Below, in pieces: positions 53,360 to 61,214 of a DNA stretch of 64,000 nt. The notes beneath the pieces were generated by a model. That model did no database searches. It saw only the letters and a list, made by a program, of their open reading frames with translations, and was not told the DNA's origin. The translations under genes were made by a program, and so were the position numbers. The stretch comes from Lutispora saccharofermentans. GTDB lineage: Bacteria > Bacillota > Clostridia > Lutisporales > Lutisporaceae. Location: the NCBI RefSeq assembly GCF_024363565.1, contig NZ_JAJEKE010000006.1:1-64000 (forward strand), read 5' to 3'. Every line of letters starts with the position of its first letter. Position 1 is the stretch's first letter.

Positions 53360-54325
53360 ATGACTATTCATATAAAAAAACCGGCACGTGCTGTTATCAT
53401 AGCCTTACTTATCATGCTTATTGCATGCAGCTGCAACAGTACCGGCAAAATCAATGCAAATGCTGTTGAGACCAAAGTACCGGAGGCCAAAGAAGTCAAG
53501 GAAACCAAAGAAGTTAAAGAAAATAAGGAAGATAAGGAAATCATCGAGGACAATAAATCTGCTCAAGGTGAAATTAAATTTCCGTTTAAACCGACCCCAA
53601 GTCAAATCAATAAAAATATATTGATATTAGGAATAGATGCCAGAAAGAACGAACCGGCCAGAGCCGACACAATTATTTTGGTGAATATAAGAAATGAGAG
53701 AGTCAATTTTATTTCCATACCCAGGGATACTTTGATAAAGCTAAAAGGGAAAGGCACCCACAAGATCAATGCATCCTATGCTTTCGGCGGCATTGGACTA
53801 TGTAAATCTACTGTAGAAAATCTTCTTGACACAAAGATTGACAATTACCTCGTATTTAATTTCAGAGCTATACAAAAAGGTGTGGACGCTCTGGGCGGAT
53901 TCACTGTGACAATTCCCCAGACAATAAAGATAAGGGACCGGGAGCTTAATAAATGCTTTACGCTAAAAAAAGGCAGCATCAAGCTCAATGGGATACAGAC
54001 TCTCGAATATTTGAGATATAGAAGCGATGGCAAAGGAGACATAGGCAGGGTTTACAGGCAGCAGGAGTTCATAAAGGATCTGCAGAGCAGCTTCTTAAAA
54101 CTGGAGAATGTACCTCTGATACCCAAAGCTTACTTGGCTATCCGCGATGAGATCAAAACAGATATGGATGCTTCCCATATGGCGTCCTATTTTATCAGCG
54201 GTTATAAGCTGAGAAATAATTTTGAGTATCACACATTAAAAGGTTACAGCAAATTTATAGATAAGGTTTCTTATTATATACTCTATCAAAGCAGCATAAA
54301 AAGCATCAAAGATGTATTAAAATAA
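53360..54325 (+). CDS. LytR-CpsA-Psr (LCP) family protein
   Basis: A 321-residue envelope enzyme that transfers anionic polymers or glycopolymers to peptidoglycan. Residues 1-27 are the signal/anchor (ARAVIIALLIMLIACSC). A Lys/Glu-rich stalk follows (EVKETKEVKENKEDKE, about residues 45-68). The catalytic domain has NILILGIDARKNEPARADT, FISIPRDTLIK (conserved Arg), INASYAFGG and LEYLRYRSDGKGDIGRVYRQ. The start is ATG 53360 (GTG at 53345 also possible). A terminator follows the stop. Confidence 0.93.
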   Translation: MTIHIKKPARAVIIALLIMLIACSCNSTGKINANAVETKVPEAKEVKETKEVKENKEDKEIIEDNKSAQGEIKFPFKPTPSQINKNILILGIDARKNEPARADTIILVNIRNERVNFISIPRDTLIKLKGKGTHKINASYAFGGIGLCKSTVENLLDTKIDNYLVFNFRAIQKGVDALGGFTVTIPQTIKIRDRELNKCFTLKKGSIKLNGIQTLEYLRYRSDGKGDIGRVYRQQEFIKDLQSSFLKLENVPLIPKAYLAIRDEIKTDMDASHMASYFISGYKLRNNFEYHTLKGYSKFIDKVSYYILYQSSIKSIKDVLK

Positions 54326-54339
54326 ATCGCTCATACAGC

Positions 54340-54376
54340 AAAGGCATCCGCTTGAGGTAAAGCGAATGCCTTTTTC
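54340..54376 (+). terminator. Terminator after the LCP gene
   Basis: A stem AAAGGCATTCGCTT-like (AAAGGCATCCGCTT / AAGCGAATGCCTTT) with TTTTT to the right. One wobble pair is present. Confidence 0.88.
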
Positions 54377-54475
54377 ATTGTTGTCAGAGTGATATAATGG
54401 AACCTTCATGATAGATAGTTATCTTTTATAAGCTTTATATCAGCATATGCATTTTGCATTTTTAATAATGTGGCT

Positions 54476-55190
54476 TTATCTATTTTTCATGGCCTCTTCA
54501 ACGGCAACCGCAACTGCGACGGTGGCGCCAACCATTGGGTTATTGCCCATTCCTATGAAACCCATCATTTCAACATGAGCCGGGACAGAGGATGAACCAG
54601 CGAACTGGGCATCAGAATGCATTCTTCCCATTGTATCCGTCATGCCATAGGATGCATTCTTCCCATTGTATCCGTCATGCCATAGGATGCAGGGCCTGCT
54701 GCCATATTATCAGGATGGAGGGTCCTCCCGGTGCCTCCTCCCGATGCTACTGAAAAGTATTTCTTGCCTGACTCATAACATTCCTTCTTATAAGTGCCTG
54801 CGACAGGATGCTGAAATCTTGTAGCAGAAATGCAAAGCATTTTGTTTCTTCTTTTAACAGCATTGCACCAAGATTGCCATGTCCGATACCCACTTTTCTT
54901 TGATCTGCAACAGAATCCGGTATGCAGAATGCTTGAAGGCCTTCCCCGATGGCCTCTGCAGCACCAACTGCCTCTTTGTACTCCTTCTTAATAGCTATAG
55001 CTGCACCAGCCATATAAGCCCAGCATGCATTTTCGAAGCATATAGGCTGGATGGATTTAACTATGCCATATACATCGATTCCTTGTTCATCACATATTCT
55101 TTTTGCATGTTCTATAGAATCAATACCATATTTATTTAAAACATCATTGATTTTATTGATTCTTCTTTCATAACCTTCAAATAATTCCAT
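54476..55190 (-). pseudogene. GGGtGRT protein gene with an internal deletion and a frameshifting duplication
   Basis: The 5' part (55190 to about 54840) encodes the start of the GGGtGRT family (MELFEGYERRINKINDVL ... GNLGAMLLKEETKCFAFL). It is then joined, out of frame, to the later part TRFQHPVAGTYKKECYESGK and SVASGGGTGRTLHPDNMAAG; the roughly 130-residue middle is absent. Near the 3' end a 35-bp direct duplication (54620-54689) adds a second frameshift before the remaining end (VEMMGFIGMGNNPMVGATVA). No full protein can be made without two frame changes. The true stop TAA is at 54476. An assembly error is possible. Confidence 0.8.
54620..54689. repeat. 35-bp tandem duplication inside the GGGtGRT gene
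   Basis: Two identical 35-base units occupy 54620-54654 and 54655-54689 (beginning CATTCTTCCCATTGTATCCG). The extra unit is not a multiple of three, so it shifts the frame. It occurs once more in part at the flanks. Confidence 0.92.
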
Positions 55191-55211
55191 ATTTCTGCTG
55201 ACCTCCTACAA

Positions 55212-55904
55212 TCATTCTTTCCTGGGATCTATAACTTTTACCGCTTCACCATATCTTCCGTAAGCACCTTTTGCTTTCGCCAATGCTTCATTTGCGTCGA
55301 CCCCGTTTTTTACCATATCCATCATTTTACCAAAATGCACAAATTCATAACCGATTATCTCATCGTTTTCATCCAACCCAATGCTTGTAATATAGCCTTC
55401 TGCCAGCTCCAGATATCTAGGGCCCTTAGCAGCAGTACCATACATTGTGCCTACCTGGCTTCGAAGCCCTTTGCCTAAATCCTCAAGGCTTGCTCCTACA
55501 GGAAGCCCTCCTTCAGAAAAAGCTGTTTGGCTTCTACCATATACGATCTGCAAAAATAGCTCTCTCATAGCGGTATTGATCGCATCACATACAAGATCTG
55601 TGTTCAAAGCTTCAAGAATAGTTTTACCAGGCAATATCTCCGCCGCCATAGCCGATGAATGGGTCATACCGGAGCATCCCAGAACTTCAATCAGTGCTTC
55701 CTCTATCATCCCATCTTTTATATTAAGAGTAAGCTTGCAGGCTCCTTGCTGAGGTGCGCACCAACCAACGCCATGGGTTAAACCTGAAATATCTTTTATT
55801 TCCTTCGCTTTTGTCCAATTCCCTTCTTGGGGAATAGGAGCAGAACCATGACCAGCTGCTCTTGCTACACAGTACATGTTTTTAACTTCACAATTAAAAT
55901 CCAA
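55212..55904 (-). CDS. IscU/NifU-like iron-sulfur scaffold protein
   Basis: A 230-residue protein with an IscU-like domain. Features are ARAAGHGSAPIPQEGNWTKA near the N-terminus, GVGWCAPQQGACKLTLNIKD, EVLGCSGMTHSSAMAAEIL and FSEGGLPVGASLEDLGKGLR. This variant is regularly encoded next to GGGtGRT genes in Clostridia, as here. It likely supports Fe-S cluster handling but its exact role is not established. The start is TTG 55904 after GGGAG. Confidence 0.87.
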   Translation of the reverse strand: MDFNCEVKNMYCVARAAGHGSAPIPQEGNWTKAKEIKDISGLTHGVGWCAPQQGACKLTLNIKDGMIEEALIEVLGCSGMTHSSAMAAEILPGKTILEALNTDLVCDAINTAMRELFLQIVYGRSQTAFSEGGLPVGASLEDLGKGLRSQVGTMYGTAAKGPRYLELAEGYITSIGLDENDEIIGYEFVHFGKMMDMVKNGVDANEALAKAKGAYGRYGEAVKVIDPRKE

Positions 55905-55974
55905 TTGAGATCTCTCCCTTTCTTTTATATGTTAATGTATTTATTAAAAAATTACTTTGCAATCCTATTCACAT

Positions 55975-56015
55975 GAAAAAACTCCTATTTTAGTAAAGAA
56001 ACACTAAAATAGGAG
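55975..56015 (-). terminator. Terminator-like hairpin upstream of the scaffold gene
   Basis: Minus strand GGCTCCTATTTTAGT... with complementary ACTAAAATAGGAG and TTTTTTC. It lies in the 279-bp gap 55905-56183. It may end a short leader of the scaffold gene or back up the next terminator. Confidence 0.75.
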
Positions 56016-56115
56016 CCATCAGCCTAAAGCATTTACAGTGAGCCCCATCACTGCCTAATATTTTATCATATATTCTATTGAAATAGTATAAATATTTATA
56101 GATTCTTATGCGATC

Positions 56116-56177
56116 AAAAATTAAGATAACGGAAGAGAATCCCTGCATGAAAACATTGCAGGGATTCTCTTCCGTTA
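56116..56177 (-). terminator. Terminator of the hydrogenase operon
   Basis: A perfect 21-pair stem starting TAACGGAAGAGAATCCCTGC with its complement, followed by CTTAATTTTTG on the minus strand. It comes six bases after the stop of the Mop gene. Confidence 0.92.
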
Positions 56178-56183
56178 CAGCTT

Positions 56184-56402
56184 TCAGTGCCTTACAAACA
56201 CGACATTTATAGCCTTTACCAATGCATCGACCTTATCGCCTTTTTGAAAACCAACCTCATCTAAGCTTTCCTTCGTCATCACGGACGTAAATCTTAATGC
56301 ATCGCCGGCTCATGTGCCGCGCATTTTTATTTCTGCCATAATGCCGTCCGCCTTGATTTCTTCAATTTCGCCCGATATTTTGTTTCTTACTCCTGCATTC
56401 AA
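56184..56402 (-). CDS. Molybdopterin-binding (Mop) protein with in-frame TGA (candidate Sec31)
   Basis: A 72-residue Mop/TOBE domain protein, usually for molybdate or tungstate storage. The start is TTG 56402 with GGAGG eight bases upstream. It reads MNAGVRNKISGEIEEIKADG and AEIKMRGT, then TGA at 56310-56312, then AGDALRFTSVMTKESLDEVG and FQKGDKVDALVKAINVVFVR. Both parts are typical of the family and in the same frame, so reading TGA as selenocysteine gives a complete domain. It is the last gene of the hydrogenase operon. Without readthrough the protein would be a 30-residue fragment. Confidence 0.88.
56274..56287 (-). promoter_or_regulatory. Candidate SECIS hairpin of the Mop gene
   Basis: Minus strand CGTC-CGTGAT-GACG is a small hairpin beginning 22 bases after the TGA; its loop contains GU at about 28 bases. 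The stem is short (four pairs). Confidence 0.4.
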
Positions 56403-56484
56403 AATCCATACCTCCATAATATTTTTTTGTAACGCAATAATATTATTTGTAAAAATTTTTTTTAAAATACATGATTTCAAGCCT

Positions 56485-57495
56485 TCAGCATATCCTTGGC
56501 AGCATATTCCCTTCCAAGGATGCCAGTATCCTTTTTCCTCCAAAAAAATTTTCTATATAAACATTTGTGTTTTCAGCATCTTCAACGCAACCAATTATCT
56601 GGGCCTCCTTGCCATCATCAAGGACTCTGATTCGAGCGAGTATTTCAGTTGATTCCGCCTTATCAGCTACAATTACGGCCCTTCCTTCGCAGGCTAAATA
56701 TAAAGGGTCTATTCCTAATAGTTCATTTAAGGCCTGTACTTCTTTTCTTATGGGGATGTTCTCCTCGAATATGTGTATGCTTTTTCCGGCGTGTTCTGCA
56801 ATTTCATTTAGAGCAGTGGCAATTCCGCCTCTTGTAGGATCTTTCATCAGCTTTATGCTCTCCATATACCCATGGAGAGCTTTAATGATATGGTTTATTG
56901 GCGCGCAATCACTCATAAAGCTTCCATCTACCTTTAAGCCATAGCGATCCCTGGATATCGCTGTGCCATGCTCTGCTATCGTGCCTGTTACGATGATATC
57001 ATCGCCCGGCATAATTTTTTTGGTCACATAGCTTTTATCCAATATTCCAACACCTGAGGTATTGATAAAAATTCCGTCGGCACAGCCTTTCTCAACGACC
57101 TTCGTATCACCCGTAATAATTTTGACTCCCGATGCATCAGCAGTGCGGGCCATAGATTCAGCAATCCGATCCAAAGCTCCTATTGGAAAGCCTTCTTCTA
57201 TTATCAATCCGCAGCTCAGATATAAAGGCTTTGCCCCCGCTACCGCCAAGTCATTCACGGTGCCGCATACAGCAAGCTTGCCTATATCCCCTCCGGAAAA
57301 AAATATAGGCTTTACTACAAAAGAATCAGTTGTAAAAGCGAATCTGCCTGATTGTGCTTCAAACACTGCAGAATCCAGTCCGTCGATGAGCTTCTGATTA
57401 TTGAAATGCCTATAAAAGATATCTTTTATTAAATTTCTTGTGCTAATGCCTCCGCTGCCGTGGGCCAAAGTAATTTTATCTTCGTTCAAATACAT
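56485..57495 (-). CDS. hypE: Hydrogenase maturation protein HypE
   Basis: Dehydrates the carbamoyl group on its C-terminal Cys to the cyanide ligand of the NiFe site. The 336-residue product has LAHGSGGISTRNLIKDIF, FTTDSFVVKPIFFSGGDIGK, GTVNDLAVAGAKPLYLS, and the C-terminal end LPRIC with the modified Cys. The first ATG at 57495 has AGAAGG only two bases upstream; TTG 57489 has better spacing and may be used. It overlaps the hypD stop. Confidence 0.95.
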   Translation of the reverse strand: MYLNEDKITLAHGSGGISTRNLIKDIFYRHFNNQKLIDGLDSAVFEAQSGRFAFTTDSFVVKPIFFSGGDIGKLAVCGTVNDLAVAGAKPLYLSCGLIIEEGFPIGALDRIAESMARTADASGVKIITGDTKVVEKGCADGIFINTSGVGILDKSYVTKKIMPGDDIIVTGTIAEHGTAISRDRYGLKVDGSFMSDCAPINHIIKALHGYMESIKLMKDPTRGGIATALNEIAEHAGKSIHIFEENIPIRKEVQALNELLGIDPLYLACEGRAVIVADKAESTEILARIRVLDDGKEAQIIGCVEDAENTNVYIENFFGGKRILASLEGNMLPRIC

Positions 57496-58565
57496 CACCT
57501 TCTATATCTGTAATATACAGAACAAGAACCTTCTGTCGATACCATACAAGGGCCATAAGGGTTTGCCGGGCTGCATGCGGAATCAAACAAGCGGCATTCC
57601 CCGGGGCTCCTTTTTCCCATGAGTATATCACCGCAGCTGCATTCCATTGCGGCTTCATGGTCCCGCGGGCTGAGATTAAAATTATATACAGCGTCATACT
57701 TCATATATCTTTCCTTTAATACCAATGCCGAATCACCTACTAAGCCTATTCCCCTCCATAGACCTTTAGAAGCGGTGAATACCTCCCCCATCAATGATTT
57801 TGCCTTTTCATTGCCATTAAAGCTGACACAGCGCTTATATATATTCTTTAGTTCTGGCTTTTTGTCCCCGCATTTGCTTTGCACTATTAAATATATTGCC
57901 CCCAATATATCGGCGGCATCAAAGCCTGATATGACGGAGCAGATATCATGCTTATCAGGCAGGAAGCGGAAATATTCCTCCCCCATTACGGTGGCTACAT
58001 GACCGGGGCATATCATTCCGCCGAGCTCTCCATCATGTTTTTCCAGCACTATTTCCAGAATCGGCGGCATCAGCCTTATGGAGGTCAATACGTTAATATT
58101 GTGTATCGATTTTTCTTCAGCATGCCTTATCATAGCTGCAATAGCAGGCGCTGTGGTTTCAAAGCCGACTGCAAGGAAAACGACCGTCCTATCCCTGTTA
58201 TTTTCAGCTATTTCCAATGCTTCTAGAGGCGAGTAAACAACTGCCGGCTTTTTATCCTTTGTCCTGCTATTATCCAGACTTGTTTCTGTCCCTTTAACCC
58301 TTACCATATCTCCGAAGGTGGCTACAATGACATTGTCCATCATCATAAGCCTGACCGCATCATCAATAAAGCTTGCCGGAGCGACACAGATAGGGCAGCC
58401 CGGACCGGATAAAAGCTTTATACCGGGAGGCAGCACCGAGGAAATGCCGTATTTTGCAATAGATTGGGTATGAGTTCCGCAAACTTCCATTATTTTTATT
58501 TCTTTGACCTCAGCCATATATGTCCATATAGCCTTTATCAGCTCAGCAATAAGGTTGTTACCCAT
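57495..58565 (-). CDS. hypD: Hydrogenase maturation protein HypD
   Basis: Fe-S protein that, with HypC, holds the Fe(CN)2CO group during assembly. The 356-residue product has EVCGTHTQSIAKYGISSVLP, LSGPGCPICVAPASFIDDAV, VGFETTAPAIAAMIRHAEEK and CPGHVATVMG. The C-terminal [4Fe-4S] region has GDILMGKRSPGECRLFDSAC and YGPCMVSTEGSC. It follows hypC by three bases. Confidence 0.96.
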   Translation of the reverse strand: MGNNLIAELIKAIWTYMAEVKEIKIMEVCGTHTQSIAKYGISSVLPPGIKLLSGPGCPICVAPASFIDDAVRLMMMDNVIVATFGDMVRVKGTETSLDNSRTKDKKPAVVYSPLEALEIAENNRDRTVVFLAVGFETTAPAIAAMIRHAEEKSIHNINVLTSIRLMPPILEIVLEKHDGELGGMICPGHVATVMGEEYFRFLPDKHDICSVISGFDAADILGAIYLIVQSKCGDKKPELKNIYKRCVSFNGNEKAKSLMGEVFTASKGLWRGIGLVGDSALVLKERYMKYDAVYNFNLSPRDHEAAMECSCGDILMGKRSPGECRLFDSACSPANPYGPCMVSTEGSCSVYYRYRR

Positions 58566-58568
58566 ATT

Positions 58569-58790
58569 TCAATGAACCTCTTCCTGCATAACAGTAAATA
58601 CTTTTTCCAGATAAGAAAAATGCTCTTGATCAATCCTTTGAATTGCACATCCTGCATGAATCAATACCATATCCTCTTCCTTCGGATCTTCCAATAATCC
58701 GATAAACACCGAAGCCATAACCCCCATAATATCAACAGCAGCATAATAGCCGCTTATTGATATTATTTTGCCAGGCACCGCAATGCACAT
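58569..58790 (-). CDS. hypC: Hydrogenase maturation chaperone HypC
   Basis: A 73-residue chaperone starting MCIAVPGKIISISGYYAAVD; Cys2 binds the precursor large subunit and HypD. The rest has DYVLIHAGCAIQ-like DMVLIHAGCAIQRID. The ATG overlaps the HypF stop as TAATG, with GGAGG just before, so translation is coupled. It is of standard length. Confidence 0.96.
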   Translation of the reverse strand: MCIAVPGKIISISGYYAAVDIMGVMASVFIGLLEDPKEEDMVLIHAGCAIQRIDQEHFSYLEKVFTVMQEEVH

Positions 58791-60526
58791 TATGGCACCT
58801 CCCTGTTGTATAAGGCGGATGCTGCAGCCAACTGGCCTATGGATATGCCATTGTCATTTATTGGGATATGCTGATTATAATACACATCAAAGCCCTCCCC
58901 TCTCAGCCTCTCCAAAACGCCCTTCAATAGATACGTATTTTCAAAGCAGCCGCCGCTCAATACCACGGTCTCAACATTTGATATTTTCCTTATCTTTAAC
59001 GCCATATCCAGCGTTATATCGCATATGGTATTGTGAAACCTTGAGGATATTGTCCCGATTGCTATATTATTATCCATATCCCTCATTATGCCTTCAATTA
59101 TTCCTTTATAATCTATTTCAAGCCGTCCTCCATTATTTTCATATATTTTATATTCATAGCCTGCTTTCTCATAGGGGTTCAATATGCTCTCCAGCAATAT
59201 TGCAGCCTGGGCATCATAATTAATCCGTTGGCAAATGCCAAGCAAGGAAGCTGCACAGTCAAACAACCTTCCAAGGCTTGAAGAAGCATAGCAATTATAG
59301 CCGGTTTTTAGGGCCTGCTCCACAACGGCTGATTTTTCCTTATTCCATTGGGAAATATTCCGCTTCTCTGCATAACCAATAGAATGCAGATAGCTTAATG
59401 CGGTTCTCCAGGGCTCCTTGACGGATTGATCGCCGCCTTGAAGGCTTACATACTTAAAATGCCCTGCCCTATGGAAGGCTTCTCTGCTGCCGATAAAAAA
59501 TTCTCCTCCCCATATTGCACCGTCTGTTCCCCAGCCGGTACCGTCATATATTATCCCTATTGTCTTCCGGTGAAGGCTATGCTCTGCCATACAGCTTGCC
59601 ATATGGGCATGATGATGCTGGACGGCCGCCTTTATCCCTTCCAGCTTTGATGCATATTGGGCCGTGGTATAATAGGGATGCATATCATAGGCAATGACTG
59701 AAGGCTGTGAACCTATATCCTGCAAATATCTGTCTAAGGCATGCTGATATATTTCAAAGACCTCCTTATTTCCTAAGTCTCCAAAGCATCTGCTCAAGTA
59801 TCCATATCCGTCTTTTAAAACGCTGAAAGCGCCTTTTAGTTCCGAACCTAAGGCAAGTACCTCATATCTCCCCTTCCCCATATGGATTTTAAAAGGAGCA
59901 AAGCCTCTTCCTCCTCTTATTACGGATTCCCTGCCTTCAAAGACTTTGAAAACCGAATCCTCCAGAGGTATATCGATCTCATTATCATGATATAGAAAGT
60001 AATCAGCTATACCCGATAAGTGGGCTATTGCACCGGCATCCTTATATTGTATCGGTGAGTTGCTTATATTGCCGCTGGTCATTATCAATAAATCCAGGTC
60101 ATCACAAAACAGCGAAGCATGGATATCAGTATAGGGCAGCATTATTCCCAATCTTTTCATGCCTGGCGCTATATTTCCGGTCAAGTCACAGGAAGCCTTT
60201 TTGTGAAGCAAGACAATAGGCATCCTGCAGCTTTGAAGAAGACATTCCTCTTCGCAGCTTACCAGGCACTCCTTTTTGACCGTCTCCATATCCTTAGCCA
60301 TCAATGCAAAAGGCTTGTCTTTTCTTCTTTTTCTGTCTCTAAGCTTTTGGACTGCTCCCTCATTCCTCGCATTGCAGGCAAGATGATATCCGCTGATCCC
60401 TTTTACTGCAACTATATTTCCTCCCGCAAGAAGCTCCCCAGCTTTGACAAGCACATTGCTGCAGCTTATTTCTTTTCCATCGTTAGTTTTCAATGACAGC
60501 ATCATTTCTTTTTCCTTCCAGAACAT
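58790..60526 (-). CDS. hypF: HypF-like carbamoyltransferase lacking the acylphosphatase and zinc-finger domains
   Basis: Makes and transfers the carbamoyl group to HypE. Ordinary HypF has about 750 residues: acylphosphatase, two zinc fingers, YrdC-like, and Kae1-like domains. This gene has 578 residues and starts inside the linker. YrdC (about 25-215) has GNIVAVKGISGYHLACNA and RDRKRRKDKPFALMAKD; Kae1-like (about 240-578) has AVQHHHAHMASCMAEHSL and IYDGTGWGTDGAIWGGEFF. The full-length N-terminus is absent and the region upstream encodes the HypA-like gene, so truncation appears native. It overlaps that gene by 44 bases. Confidence 0.9.
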   Translation of the reverse strand: MFWKEKEMMLSLKTNDGKEISCSNVLVKAGELLAGGNIVAVKGISGYHLACNARNEGAVQKLRDRKRRKDKPFALMAKDMETVKKECLVSCEEECLLQSCRMPIVLLHKKASCDLTGNIAPGMKRLGIMLPYTDIHASLFCDDLDLLIMTSGNISNSPIQYKDAGAIAHLSGIADYFLYHDNEIDIPLEDSVFKVFEGRESVIRGGRGFAPFKIHMGKGRYEVLALGSELKGAFSVLKDGYGYLSRCFGDLGNKEVFEIYQHALDRYLQDIGSQPSVIAYDMHPYYTTAQYASKLEGIKAAVQHHHAHMASCMAEHSLHRKTIGIIYDGTGWGTDGAIWGGEFFIGSREAFHRAGHFKYVSLQGGDQSVKEPWRTALSYLHSIGYAEKRNISQWNKEKSAVVEQALKTGYNCYASSSLGRLFDCAASLLGICQRINYDAQAAILLESILNPYEKAGYEYKIYENNGGRLEIDYKGIIEGIMRDMDNNIAIGTISSRFHNTICDITLDMALKIRKISNVETVVLSGGCFENTYLLKGVLERLRGEGFDVYYNQHIPINDNGISIGQLAAASALYNREVP

Positions 60527-60755
60527 ATATTATTGCCGTATTTTCCTCAATATCCTCTTTTCTTATATCCGCTGTTGTCCATTCTCCCATTATTGAATCG
60601 TTCTGCTCCTTTAGAAATTCAATAAACTCCTCCTCGTCAATATGGCTGTTTCTGCTGACTTCCATGACAACCCTATCAAGCCTTATGATATCGTACTTAT
60701 CGCATATTTTTATTAATTCCTCATATATGCCCTTGATTAAAAATGTATCATGCAT
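60483..60755 (-). CDS. HypA-like protein without the zinc-ribbon half
   Basis: A 90-residue protein that resembles the N-terminal nickel-binding half of HypA: it begins MHDTFLIKGIYEELIKICDK (HypA starts MHE-S-...), and has a DRVVMEVSRN strand. The usual HypA C-terminus contains CxxC...CxxC; here it is replaced by Glu-rich sequence with no Cys pairs (ADIRKEDIEENTAIIYVLEG). Only His2 and the acidic residues could bind nickel. It lies between the protease gene and hypF, with overlaps at both ends. Confidence 0.75.
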   Translation of the reverse strand: MHDTFLIKGIYEELIKICDKYDIIRLDRVVMEVSRNSHIDEEEFIEFLKEQNDSIMGEWTTADIRKEDIEENTAIIYVLEGKRNDAVIEN

Positions 60756-61209
60756 GATATCCCTCCCCCAAAATAAATATAATCTTATCCTTCACCCTCT
60801 CACAAACTATTGGCAGAATCTCCTCCATGGCCCGGCTCAATCCCCAATTCGGCTCAATGTCATAAATCTCAATAGCCAATACGGCGCCTTTAATCTCAAT
60901 GCCGTATATATTCAGCCAAAGCAACAGGTTTGCTTCATGCTGGGAATTGCATCTACCGCATCTCATCATTGCTTCTTCGATAGGTATGAGCCTCACAGTT
61001 CCCGGTGTCTCTCCACTGCAGGCAGCGTCCAGAATTATTATAAAATCTCCTTTTTTTATTGTTCTCAAGCAATATTCAACATCCGTCTCTCCCAATACAA
61101 CTTCAAAGCCGGATTCTACTAAAAAATCCTCCAGTTGTTCAGCCACCGATAAGCCTATAGCATCATCCCCCATGATCCTGTTCCCTATTGCAATTACCTT
61201 CTTATGCAT
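60748..61209 (-). CDS. Hydrogenase maturation protease (HyaD/HybD family)
   Basis: A 153-residue endopeptidase that removes the C-terminal tail of the NiFe large subunit after nickel insertion. It has AIGNRIMGDDAIGLSVAEQL (metal-binding Asp), VLGETDVEYCLRTIKKGD, FIIILDAACSGETPGTVRLI and ending QHEANLLLWL. The target is likely the large subunit immediately upstream. It starts five bases after that gene's stop. Confidence 0.93.
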   Translation of the reverse strand: MHKKVIAIGNRIMGDDAIGLSVAEQLEDFLVESGFEVVLGETDVEYCLRTIKKGDFIIILDAACSGETPGTVRLIPIEEAMMRCGRCNSQHEANLLLWLNIYGIEIKGAVLAIEIYDIEPNWGLSRAMEEILPIVCERVKDKIIFILGEGYHA

Positions 61210-61214
61210 AGGGC

